Positions 1 to 6,798 of a DNA stretch of 17,406 nucleotides are shown here, in pieces. A model generated the notes under the pieces. It was not told the origin of the DNA. It made no database searches and was given only the letters and a program-made list of their open reading frames with translations. Every line of letters starts with the position of its first letter. Position 1 is the stretch's first letter. Source of the stretch: Clostridia bacterium (GTDB taxonomy: Bacteria > Bacillota > Clostridia > Oscillospirales > Acutalibacteraceae); contig CAAEIM010000195.1 of the NCBI GenBank assembly GCA_900755995.1, positions 1 through 17,406 of the forward strand, written 5' to 3'. The position numbers were made by a program, and so were the translations under genes.

Positions 1-239
1 CCTTTAAAATCGACAGACTGGGCATTGTCGGCGGTCCTGCAATCAATACGGCATTTCTTGATGCAGGTCTGCTTGATGAAGTAATTCTTCTAATCGGAGC
101 AGGCATTGACGGCAGAGCAGATTTCCCTCCGGTTTTCAACAGAGAGGAAAGCTCTCAGACTACACCGACACCGTTAAAATTGGCAGAAGTAAAGACATAC
201 GATTCGGGCGCAGTGTTAATCAGATATAAAACTAAATAA
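1..239 (+). CDS. RibD_C/dihydrofolate-reductase-like reductase, C-terminal part
   Basis: Open from the window edge (first full codon at base 3) to TAA at 237-239, giving the last 78 residues. The segment begins FKIDRLGIVGGPAINTAFLD and continues with LLDEVILLIGAGIDG. The GG near an Ile/Val-rich strand, followed by an amphipathic helix and 'LLDE(V/I)xLxIxPxxxG', is the NADPH-binding second half of the RibD_C/DHFR-like fold used by RibD and many small reductases. The substrate cannot be told from this part. It lies 26 bp before the cupin gene on the same strand and is probably the upstream member of the cupin-flavodoxin-CMD operon. The N-terminus lies outside the window. It is distinct from the other RibD_C gene at 10649-11179. 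Family call fairly sure; function general. Confidence 0.8.
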   Translation, partial: FKIDRLGIVGGPAINTAFLDAGLLDEVILLIGAGIDGRADFPPVFNREESSQTTPTPLKLAEVKTYDSGAVLIRYKTK

Positions 240-265
240 CAAATTAAAGAAAGGTATGTTGAATT

Positions 266-667
266 ATGAAAATCATAGATAAAAAACAATTTGAAGAAGT
301 CAATATGTTTGGAACAGGAAACCCAAACGATGCGTTTGCGCAGTATTTTATCGGCAAATCCTTTTTAAATCCTCTTACAAATCCACAGGAAACAGCCGTT
401 TTCCTTGCCAATGTGACCTTTGAGCTGGGCTGCCGCAATAACTGGCATATTCACCACGCCAAAAGCGGCGGCGGACAGCTTCTCATTTGCACAGCAGGTG
501 AGGGCTGGTATCAGGAAGAAGGCAAAGAAGCTGTGAGTCTGACGCCGGGTACGGTAATCACAATTCCTGCGGAAGTGAAGCACTGGCACGGCGCAAAGGC
601 AGACAGCTGGTTCTCACATATAGCCGTAGAGGTTCCCGGTGAAGGTACTTCCAACGAGTGGTGCTAA
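266..667 (+). CDS. Small cupin-domain protein
   Basis: 133 residues, one cupin barrel. Motif 1 is recognisable as NNWHIHHAKSGGGQLLICTA (about residues 58-77), with HxH metal ligands and a Gln where the usual Glu stands. Motif 2 is PGTVITIPAEVKHWHGAKAD (about 93-112), with its His ligand. The length is normal for a single-domain cupin. The start is ATG at 266, with an AAAGAAAGGT-type SD about 10 bp upstream. Small cupins of this type often sit beside carboxymuconolactone-decarboxylase-like proteins, flavodoxins and aldo/keto reductases in Firmicutes, and that is the context here (flavodoxin at 711, CMD at 1244). A metal-dependent enzyme or a sensor of a small organic molecule is likely; the exact substrate is unknown. 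Confidence 0.85.
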   Translation: MKIIDKKQFEEVNMFGTGNPNDAFAQYFIGKSFLNPLTNPQETAVFLANVTFELGCRNNWHIHHAKSGGGQLLICTAGEGWYQEEGKEAVSLTPGTVITIPAEVKHWHGAKADSWFSHIAVEVPGEGTSNEWC

Positions 668-710
668 CCTGTAAGCGATGAAGAATACAGTAAACTGGAG
701 GTAAAGTAAA

Positions 711-1181
711 ATGAAAAAATTAGTAGCATACTTTTCAGCAAGCGGAGTTACCAAGGCTGCCGCTGAAAAATTAGCAAAGGCTGCCGGAGCCGACCTGTTT
801 GAAATCAAGCCTGCCGTTCCCTACACCCGTGCCGACCTTGACTGAACTGACAGAAAAAGCCGCAGCTCTGTCGAGATGAGCAATCCCGATTCTCGTCCGG
901 AAATTGCAGAAAAATTATCAAATATGAATGATTATGATACCGTATTTATCGGCTTCCCGATTTGGTGGTATGTAGCGCCTACAATCATCAACACCTTTAT
1001 TGAAAGCTATGATTTTTCAGGCAAGACCATTATTCCCTTTGCCACCAGCGGGGGCAGCGGTATGGGCAAAACAATTCAAGTCTTAAAGCCGCTTTGTTCC
1101 TCTTCTGCAAAATGGGAGGACGGCAAAATGCTGAACCGCATTTCCGACAGCGAGCTTAAAAACTGGGTAAACAGTATTTGA
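711..1181 (+). pseudogene. Flavodoxin, interrupted by one in-frame TGA
   Basis: The reading frame starts at ATG 711 (SD GGAGGT at 697-702) as MKKLVAYFSASGVTKAAAEK, with the SASGVT phosphate-binding loop of flavodoxins. It meets TGA at 843-845 (codon 45), then continues in the same frame through TDRKSRSSVEMSNPDSRPEI, IGFPIWWYVAPTIINTFIES and PFATSGGSGMGKTI to TGA at 1179-1181. Without the stop it would be 156 residues, normal for this family. Relatives, from memory, read DLDWTDxxSRS at this spot, so TGA most likely replaces a TGG Trp codon. No frameshift or other damage is visible. An internal ATG at 876 lacks an SD and would drop the FMN phosphate loop. This is either a recent pseudogene, a polymorphism, or an assembly error. 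Confidence 0.85.
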
Positions 1182-1243
1182 AAGGCTGACGGCAAAATAT
1201 AAACATTAAACAGAAACTCAAAAAATCCGAGAGGAGAAGCAAA

Positions 1244-1930
1244 ATGGATTTGCATAAGACAGACCCCGAATTTGCAGAACGCTTTGAGCATTTTGCATTT
1301 GATGAAGTTATAAATGAAGAAACCCAACAATTAGAAGCACCTGTACGTTATACGGCAATTCTGGCTACACTGATTGGCTGCGGCGGTGCAGATGCATACA
1401 AGGATATGCTTCCTAAAGCTTTGGAAAGCGGCTTAACTCCTATAGAAATCAAAGAAATTGTCTATCAGGCAGCCGATTATATGGGCTACGGCAGGATGCT
1501 GCCTTTTCTGAATATCACCAACGAAGTAATGACCGAACTGGACATTAAACTTCCGCTTGACGGGCAGGCAAACACAACCCTCGAAAACCGACTTGAAAAA
1601 GGAATTGAAGCACAGGCGGAAATTTTCGGCGAAAATATGAAAGAAGCTTGGAAAGCAGGACATATCAATCGTTGGCTGGCGGCAAACTGCTTTGGCGATT
1701 ATTACACACGAAGCGGCTTAAATCTTGCTCAGCGTGAGCTTATCACCTTTTGCTTTCTTATGGCACAGGGTGGCTGTGAGCCACAGCTTATTGCACACGC
1801 AAAAGGAAATATGAATATGGGAAATGACAAAGATTTTCTGATTAAAGTTGTTTCACAATGCCTGCCATATATTGGTTATCCACGCAGCTTAAATGCCATT
1901 GCCTGTATAAATAGGGCTGCTGAGCAGTGA
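1244..1930 (+). CDS. Two-domain carboxymuconolactone decarboxylase (CMD) family protein
   Basis: 228 residues with two repeats of the all-helical CMD/AhpD-like fold: about 30-100 (LATLIGCGGADAYKDMLPKA, IKEIVYQAADYMGYGR) and about 125-225 (ITFCFLMAQGGCEPQLIAHA, VVSQCLPYIGYPRSLNAI). The AhpD CxxC redox pair is missing, so a peroxidase-reductase role is not supported. The repeats resemble the gamma-CMD class, which is often annotated by fold only. Start ATG 1244 has SD GAGGAG at 1231-1236. It is the last gene of the cupin-flavodoxin-CMD operon, 62 bp after the flavodoxin, and is followed by a strong hairpin. A role in redox or quinone-like detoxification together with the neighbours is inference. 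Confidence 0.85.
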   Translation: MDLHKTDPEFAERFEHFAFDEVINEETQQLEAPVRYTAILATLIGCGGADAYKDMLPKALESGLTPIEIKEIVYQAADYMGYGRMLPFLNITNEVMTELDIKLPLDGQANTTLENRLEKGIEAQAEIFGENMKEAWKAGHINRWLAANCFGDYYTRSGLNLAQRELITFCFLMAQGGCEPQLIAHAKGNMNMGNDKDFLIKVVSQCLPYIGYPRSLNAIACINRAAEQ

Positions 1931-1983
1931 AGCGGAAAATAATTTTATAATATCAGCTCTAAGCTAAAGCATATATCTTTACA

Positions 1984-2042
1984 GCATAAAAAACACAGCC
2001 TGCAAGGTAATTGATTACTAACCAGGCTGTGCTCCTTTATGC
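1984..2042 (+). terminator. Long hairpin after the CMD gene (terminator-like)
   Basis: GCATAAA (1984-1990) pairs with TTTATGC (2036-2042), then CACAGCCTG (1994-2002) pairs with CAGGCTGTG (2023-2031), with a further inner GTAAT/ATTAC arm at 2007-2018. It stands 54 bp after the CMD stop. There is no clean U tract on either side, but each strand carries a short A/T run in the outer arm, so it may work in either direction. It most likely ends the redox operon. Confidence 0.65.
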
Positions 2043-2071
2043 AAAAATGATAAGTGATATTTAAAAGATAT

Positions 2072-2100
2072 TTGCTATTTTTAGGCAAGAGATATATAAT
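2072..2100 (+). promoter_or_regulatory. Probable sigma-70 promoter of the MATE gene
   Basis: TTGCTA (2072-2077), a 17-bp spacer and a perfect TATAAT (2095-2100) lie about 95 bp ahead of the MATE start. The -10 is consensus and the -35 matches 4 of 6. The ~85-nt leader contains an 8-bp stem, TGCTTATG (2108-2115) with CGTAAGCA (2133-2140, one G-U pair), which could be a regulatory leader; no known riboswitch was recognised. Confidence 0.6.
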
Positions 2101-2192
2101 AAAAAGGTGCTTATGAAGTTTTTTAAAATCTCCGTAAGCATAAAGCTTTCTGAAATTTTAAATAAATGATAAATTAAAAGGGGTATCCGGAA

Positions 2193-3584
2193 TTGGAAGC
2201 AACGCAAAAAAAACGACAAATTGATATTTTACACGGTTCTATCTGGAAAGGAATTCTGCAATTTTCTCTGCCGGTTGCGGCAACGGCAATATTAGCGCAG
2301 CTATTTAATGCGGCTGATATTGCTGTAGTCGGCAATTTCACCGGTGCAGGGCGCACTGTAGCTGTTGCAGCTGTAGGAGCAAACAGCCCGGTTATCGGTT
2401 TGATAGTCAATCTGTTTATAGGAATTGCTCTCGGTGTAACTGTTGTGATTGCGAATGCCACCGGCAGCGGTGACAATGATACGGTACAAAAGACAGTGCA
2501 CACCTCGATTGTTGTGGCAGTTATCGGCGGTGTACTTGTGGCTGTCATCGGAGAGCTTGTGGCCGCTCCGCTTCTTGGAATACTCCATGTACCTGAGGAT
2601 GTGTTTCCGTCAGCACTGCTCTATCTGAGAATTTATTTTATCGGTATGCCTGTAATCCTCCTATATAACTTTGAAGCTGCAATATTTCGCAGCGTGGGAG
2701 AAACAAAGATTCCTCTGATTGCACTTGCTACTTCCGGTGTTTTGAATGTTATTTTAAATTTGTTCTTTGTAGCAATTTTACATATGACAGTTGACGGAGT
2801 TGCCATTGCGACAGTTGTTTCCAATGCACTCAGTTCTGTGATTTTATATCGAAGTCTTAGGGTCACGACAAAAGAAATTCATTTAGAACCTCGCTGCCTG
2901 CAAATTGACGCAGCGTGTTTAAAAAGGATTTTACGAATCGGATTGCCGGCAGGTATTCAGAGTGCGGTATTTTCTCTTTCTAATATTGTTATTCAATCCG
3001 CTATCAATAGTCTTGGCACAGTAGTAATGGCGGCATCAAGTGCAGCCTTCAATATTGAAATTATCAGTTATAATGTTCTCAACTCGTTCAGTCAGGCGTG
3101 TACAACCTTTGTAGGGCAGAATTTTGGTGCAGGCGATTTGAAACGGTGTCAAAAGACGCTGAAGCTAAGCCTTTTAGAGGGTTTGATTGCCTTGGCAGCC
3201 GTTATGGTAATAATACTGTTTTTCGGCAGATTTTTGCTTGCTATTTTTAACAGCGACCCTGATGTTGTTGCCATAGGCTACACCCGTCTTATGATTATAA
3301 TGATTTCGCACACATTCACCTTGCTTTATGAGCTTTTATCCGGATATCTAAGGGGATTTGGCATCTCGTTTGTGCCTGCTCTATTAACAACACTTGGTGT
3401 GTGCGGTATTCGTATTGGATGGATTAAGTTTGTTTTTTCGCACAGCAGAACATTTCAGACAATTATGATTGGATACCCTGTCAGTCTTTTTATAACGGCT
3501 TTAATGCTTTTCATTGCATTGATTTGCTATCGACCTTATCATAGATACTGTAAAATGTCGTCAGTTAAAGAGAGCGGCATATGA
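2193..3584 (+). CDS. MATE family multidrug/cation antiporter
   Basis: 463 residues, the usual length for a 12-helix MATE exporter. The N-terminal bundle begins GSIWKGILQFSLPVAATAIL, followed by the family pattern LFNAADIAVVGNFTG and AVAAVGANSPVIGLIVNLFI. The second bundle begins RILRIGLPAGIQSAVFSLSN and mirrors the first (internal duplication). Paired SLPV and GLPAG segments at the start of each half are typical. The start is TTG at 2193, preceded by AAAAGGGG at 2176-2183; no in-frame ATG fits better. It should use a Na+ or H+ gradient to expel cationic or aromatic compounds. It has its own promoter and a terminator at 3744. The substrate is unknown; no frame damage is visible. Confidence 0.92.
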   Translation: MEATQKKRQIDILHGSIWKGILQFSLPVAATAILAQLFNAADIAVVGNFTGAGRTVAVAAVGANSPVIGLIVNLFIGIALGVTVVIANATGSGDNDTVQKTVHTSIVVAVIGGVLVAVIGELVAAPLLGILHVPEDVFPSALLYLRIYFIGMPVILLYNFEAAIFRSVGETKIPLIALATSGVLNVILNLFFVAILHMTVDGVAIATVVSNALSSVILYRSLRVTTKEIHLEPRCLQIDAACLKRILRIGLPAGIQSAVFSLSNIVIQSAINSLGTVVMAASSAAFNIEIISYNVLNSFSQACTTFVGQNFGAGDLKRCQKTLKLSLLEGLIALAAVMVIILFFGRFLLAIFNSDPDVVAIGYTRLMIIMISHTFTLLYELLSGYLRGFGISFVPALLTTLGVCGIRIGWIKFVFSHSRTFQTIMIGYPVSLFITALMLFIALICYRPYHRYCKMSSVKESGI

Positions 3585-3743
3585 TATTTTCAAAATAAAG
3601 CTGTTTTAATAAGAAGTTTTTTAAAAAATATTTAACATTGCAACACGGGCATTTATGAGGTTTGCGCTTTATAATTATCGTTTTCTTCAACATTTTTATT
3701 TCATTGCCTTGCAATCCGATTAATTTTTCGATACAATTAGTTA

Positions 3744-3777
3744 AGAGCATATTTGGGGAAAATATGCTCTACTTTTT
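3744..3777 (+). terminator. Rho-independent terminator downstream of the MATE gene
   Basis: Perfect 11-bp stem AGAGCATATTT (3744-3754) with AAATATGCTCT (3760-3770), loop GGGGA, then ACTTTTT. It is oriented for + strand transcription and lies 160 bp after the MATE stop. The intervening 3585-3743 stretch is AT-rich and shows no convincing gene. Confidence 0.75.
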
Positions 3778-3788
3778 GTGATTTTTTA

Positions 3789-4009
3789 TTATTTATTTTC
3801 GTATGCTCTATTTGTTTCCACAACATTTATTATAAAGCCTGAATGGAACTTTCCTACACTGCATATGTAGCTTTGACGCTCCTCATAGCGGCACAAATGT
3901 TTTGCATCAATCAAATTTTCCTGCCGCACTTTGGGCAATAAAGAGGAAACTTTAATACTGTATCTTTACTTATCCTGTTACAAGTTTTATTTTTACAGAT
4001 AATAGGCAA
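3789..4009 (-). pseudogene. Decayed cysteine-rich KTR protein gene (conjugative-transposon cargo)
   Basis: On the minus strand, overlapping the last codons of the GNAT gene in another frame, the sequence reads LPIICKNKTCNRISKDTVLK then FPLYCPKCGRKI, ending at TGA 3911-3913. Family members of Tn916/Tn1549-like elements have, from memory, 'LCPICxNKTRxxIxxDTxLxNFPLYCPKC' followed by '(R/K)xxxLIxVKxL'. Adding one A in the A-run just before the stop restores LIDAKHL, so a 1-base deletion is likely; that frame then runs to TAA at 3789-3791 with no further recognisable similarity. The start codon is gone, lost inside the GNAT gene. It marks a former conjugative transposon end or cargo junction. Confidence 0.7.
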
Positions 4010-4499
4010 ATTTACAGATTTTTCTTTCCTCACCCTGATAATTGCCAACTCCCTCGTAGAGCTTGATAAAGCCACAGCGTTCCATTACTTTAGCCGACGC
4101 AAAATTATCCGCAAGACAGATACCCGTCATTTCTGTAATGCCTATTTGTTTCATAATCACCGGTAAAAAAGCAGTTACAGCTTCAGTGGCATAGCCCTGC
4201 TTGGTATATTTTTCGCCTATATGGTAACCTACTTCCCAAGTGCTGTCATCAAAGGGAACAGCCTGCACATAGCCTATGTATGTACCGTCCTTCAGAGTGA
4301 CAGGATACACAAGCGGGCCGTTGCCGTTTTCATATACACCCATCAGAAATTCTACGGTTTCCACAGCTTCTTCCACCGTTTCAAACACTTCATCAGGAAC
4401 AAATCGGCGGTTGTCCTTGTCCAATGACTCCTTATGTACGCTTTCTGCCATATCCATAGTGAATTCAGTAATTGTTAGTCTTTCGGTTTCGATTTTCAT
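3993..4499 (-). CDS. GNAT family N-acetyltransferase (RimJ/RimL type)
   Basis: 168 residues beginning MKIETERLTITEFTMDMAES, the standard opening of RimJ/RimL-like acetyltransferases ('xTERLxLRxxxxxD'). The acetyl-CoA loop is in WEVGYHIGEKYTKQGYATEA (about 101-120), with the Q-x-x-G-x-A-type turn as KQGYAT, then an Asn-containing late motif LADNFASAKVMERCGFIKLY. Start ATG 4499 with AGGGAG as SD. It lies 44 bp after the C_GCAxxG gene and is probably the last gene of the XRE operon. Substrate unknown (amine, peptide N-terminus or drug). Its last codons overlap the decayed KTR gene, so the two genes were probably joined by recombination. Confidence 0.88.
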   Translation of the reverse strand: MKIETERLTITEFTMDMAESVHKESLDKDNRRFVPDEVFETVEEAVETVEFLMGVYENGNGPLVYPVTLKDGTYIGYVQAVPFDDSTWEVGYHIGEKYTKQGYATEAVTAFLPVIMKQIGITEMTGICLADNFASAKVMERCGFIKLYEGVGNYQGEERKICKFAYYL

Positions 4500-4543
4500 T
4501 TTTTCATTCTCCCTCGTTAACTATATTTGTATCGCCAACATCT

Positions 4544-5002
4544 TTATTCCAACTCATTTATCATTTCGTCAACAATCTCTGTTGCACATTTGATCATTTC
4601 GGGGCAGGTGGTTTTAAACAGATTCAATTCCTTTATCTTCTCCATATCCCGGAATTTTGTAAGGTCGTACCCTAAAAGCTCCCTGCATACAACAGTCCCG
4701 TTTTTCAGGATAAAACGATTCATAAAATCCTCTGAAATCCGATATGCTCTTGACTTTTCTTCTGCATTATCTGAATGACAATGACCGTATTTTAATCCTA
4801 ATACCATTAAAGCACCCGAAACAGCTCCGCACATTTCTCCTTTACGTGCGCCGCCGCCGAATTGCGTTGCAATTTTCAGTGCAAGCTCCTCATCAATACC
4901 CATTTCTGTTGCAAAGGCAGTAAACACAGCCTGAGAACAGTTAAAATTATTACTAAAATATTCCTTCGCTTTGTCTGTATGATTCACAGCTGACATCTCC
5001 AT
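4544..5002 (-). CDS. C_GCAxxG_C_C family putative redox protein
   Basis: 152 residues with the signature of this Cys-rich family: NCSQAVFTAF (Cys22), FGGGARKGEMCGAVSGALMV (Cys58), VCRELLGYDL (Cys106) and CPEMI (Cys133). The four spaced cysteines and the Gly-rich loop are conserved in the family, and a redox or metal-centre role is usually assumed; no reaction is established. Two starts are possible, ATG at 5002 and ATG at 4996; AAGG sits directly before the first, so the second may fit ribosome spacing better. It begins 6 bp after the stop of the XRE gene, so the two are certainly cotranscribed and probably translationally coupled. Confidence 0.9.
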   Translation of the reverse strand: MEMSAVNHTDKAKEYFSNNFNCSQAVFTAFATEMGIDEELALKIATQFGGGARKGEMCGAVSGALMVLGLKYGHCHSDNAEEKSRAYRISEDFMNRFILKNGTVVCRELLGYDLTKFRDMEKIKELNLFKTTCPEMIKCATEIVDEMINELE

Positions 5003-5008
5003 CCTTAA

Positions 5009-5893
5009 TTAATTCAATTCATTTTTACAAATCACAAGCTCGCTCTTCATTCCGTTAAGCTCAATAACATTTTCCGAGTCTGCGGTGCTGAAATCCTCTG
5101 CCTTTTTTCCGTTTATTTCATATGAAATGCTTGTGCCGATGCCCTTTTTAACAGCTGTAAATTCAGCGTTTTCGGGAACAGAGATTTTTGAGGTAGCCGA
5201 AATCTGATTAACCTCAACCGAGCCGCTTAAGGTGCTGCACACAATATTCATATCAAGATTGCAGTTTATCTCAAGTGTGCCGACAAAATCATCAATCTTA
5301 ACATTATGCGTCTTTGTTTCAAGCTCAAGATTTTCGCAGTTCAGATTCTTAACCTCAATCCTGCCAGCGTTTATTGACGCTTCAATTCTGTCGATATACT
5401 GACTGGGGAGCAGAACAAAAATCATCACCTGCTCCTTTGCGTTTGCCTCGGTCATACCGTTTTTGCGGCTGATGTCAATGTCAATGTGATTTTTATTGTC
5501 GTCAATCTTCACCTTAAAATCGCTCTGTAAGGTTGAAACCGTGTTTGATGCAAGGCGCACACGGATTTTTTCACCCTCATAGCCTGACAGTACAAGTGTA
5601 TTTGCACCGCCTAAGTTCATATCATAACGCTTTATGTTGTCAATGTCATATTCGGTTACGCTTTCATATAAATAGTCGGTCTGCTTTTTCTCAATTTTTT
5701 CGTTTGAGAGCAGCTCGTCAACGGAAACATTGAACAGTGATGATATAGCAAGCATATTTTCAATATCGGGAATTCCCGTATTATTTTCCCACTTGGTAAT
5801 AGCCTGTCTTGAAACGCCGATTTTTTCAGCCAGCTTCTCCTGTGACATCCCCGACTGCTTACGCATTGATTTTAATTTTTCTGCAAATGTCAT
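5009..5893 (-). CDS. XRE-family regulator with DUF4097-like beta-strand domain
   Basis: 294 residues. Residues ~5-60 are a Cro/C1 HTH: LKSMRKQSGMSQEKLAEKIG, VSRQAITKWENNTGIPDIEN. Residues ~95-285 are rich in alternating hydrophobic strands, with turns such as LEASINAGRIEVKNLNCEN-like segments and NAEFTAVKKGIGTSISYEIN, the pattern of the DUF4097/'putative adhesin' beta-repeat domain. No membrane segment is seen, so the domain should be cytosolic and may bind a ligand or aid assembly. Start ATG 5893 with a perfect AAGGAGGT (5901-5908) and promoter at 5923-5951. Its promoter block is repeated before the MFS-FtsX-ABC operon, so it is the best candidate for autoregulating itself and controlling the exporter (inference). 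Confidence 0.85.
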   Translation of the reverse strand: MTFAEKLKSMRKQSGMSQEKLAEKIGVSRQAITKWENNTGIPDIENMLAISSLFNVSVDELLSNEKIEKKQTDYLYESVTEYDIDNIKRYDMNLGGANTLVLSGYEGEKIRVRLASNTVSTLQSDFKVKIDDNKNHIDIDISRKNGMTEANAKEQVMIFVLLPSQYIDRIEASINAGRIEVKNLNCENLELETKTHNVKIDDFVGTLEINCNLDMNIVCSTLSGSVEVNQISATSKISVPENAEFTAVKKGIGTSISYEINGKKAEDFSTADSENVIELNGMKSELVICKNELN

Positions 5894-5922
5894 ATTGATG
5901 ACCTCCTTAATTTGTTGACTCT

Positions 5923-5997
5923 ATTATAGAAAACCTTGCTTTACAAAACAAGAAATTACAGTTTACATCGGTATATTTTTTCGCTACTTTGCGTAGC
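5923..5997 (-). promoter_or_regulatory. Promoter/operator block A (XRE operon)
   Basis: On the minus strand: TTGTTT (5946-5951), 17-bp spacer, TATAAT (5923-5928). Directly upstream come AATTTC and ATGTAAACT, then a dyad GCTAC-N5-GTAGC (5983-5997) next to an A/T run. The block AAAACAAGAAATT (+ strand, 5945-5957), the 3-base gap and GTTTACAT (5961-5968) recur at identical spacing in block B at 10459-10532. AAAC-N11-GTTT forms a small inverted repeat over the -35. Probable operator of a shared regulator. Confidence 0.75.
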
Positions 5998-6057
5998 ATT
6001 TGGCTTATTTACTGCATTTTCGGCAAAAATCAAGATTTACCATAATAATATAATACC

Positions 6058-6786
6058 TTAAAATCTCATTTTTTCAAGCCATTTATTAATATTGCTTTCA
6101 TCTCCCTTTTTCTGCCTGAACTCGTCCTTGATTTTTCCGTCCTCAAGATAAATTATCCTGTCGGCTCTTGCGGCAACCCTTGCATCGTGCGTAACGAGCA
6201 ATATTGTAGTGCCGCTGAAATTTATCTGTTCCAGAATATCCATAACCTCATTTGTAGATGATGAGTCCAGCGCACCTGTAGGCTCATCACCAAACAGAAT
6301 ATCCGGATGATTTATCATAGCCCTGCAAATTGCCGCTCTCTGAAGCTGTCCTCCCGACACCTTCCATATATCGTGATCTGCAACTGAGAGAATACCCGTT
6401 TTCTTCATCAGGGCTTCGGCGTCACAAACAATTTCTTTTCTCGACCTTTTTCCGAGCTGAAACGCAGGGAACACAATGTTGTCTGCAATGGAAAGATTTT
6501 TGATAAAGTTAGGCTTCTGAAATATAAATCCCATATGCTCAAGACGAAGCTTTTGCATTTCTTTATCGGAAAGTGCAGACAGCTCACGGTTATCAAAGCG
6601 TATTTTCCCCTTTGTCGGTCTGTCCATACCGCTGACTGAATACAGGAGCGTTGATTTTCCGCAGCCCGACTGCCCCATAACTGCAACAAATTCTCCCTTT
6701 TCTATCTGAAAGCTGATGTCATTAAGAACAGAGCTTTCATCAAAGCTTTTGCACAATCCCCTTACTGCAATTTTATTTGTTTTCAT
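6058..6786 (-). CDS. ABC transporter ATP-binding protein (MacB/LolD-type exporter)
   Basis: 242 residues. Walker A GQSGCGKST (38-46), Q-loop Gln90 in FIFQKPNF, signature VSGGQLQRAA (143-152), Walker B ILFGDEPTGALDS (163-175) and switch His200 in LLVTHD. All catalytic residues are present. 'GDEPTGALDS' together with an FtsX-type partner is typical of the MacB/LolD/BceA exporter group. It starts at ATG 6786, 12 bp after the permease stop, and is the last gene of the MFS-permease-ATPase operon. Likely a cytoplasmic ATPase powering mechanotransmission through the adjacent permease; export or resistance to peptides or drugs is inferred. The 5894-6057 gap after it holds the promoter of the XRE operon and no clear terminator. 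Confidence 0.92.
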   Translation of the reverse strand: MKTNKIAVRGLCKSFDESSVLNDISFQIEKGEFVAVMGQSGCGKSTLLYSVSGMDRPTKGKIRFDNRELSALSDKEMQKLRLEHMGFIFQKPNFIKNLSIADNIVFPAFQLGKRSRKEIVCDAEALMKKTGILSVADHDIWKVSGGQLQRAAICRAMINHPDILFGDEPTGALDSSSTNEVMDILEQINFSGTTILLVTHDARVAARADRIIYLEDGKIKDEFRQKKGDESNINKWLEKMRF

Positions 6787-6798
6787 CTCTATTCACCC

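Noticed and set aside
843..845. TGA read as Trp (alternative genetic code) or selenocysteine
   Set aside because: TGA terminates this gene and the CMD gene normally, Trp is TGG elsewhere, the position is Trp not Cys/Sec in relatives, and no SECIS-like stem was evident.
3565..3750. Minus-strand 61-codon frame with KCPCCN
   Set aside because: Overlaps the MATE end and the terminator, no SD, no recognisable family; a Cys pair alone is not enough. It could be a worn transposon gene but cannot be supported.
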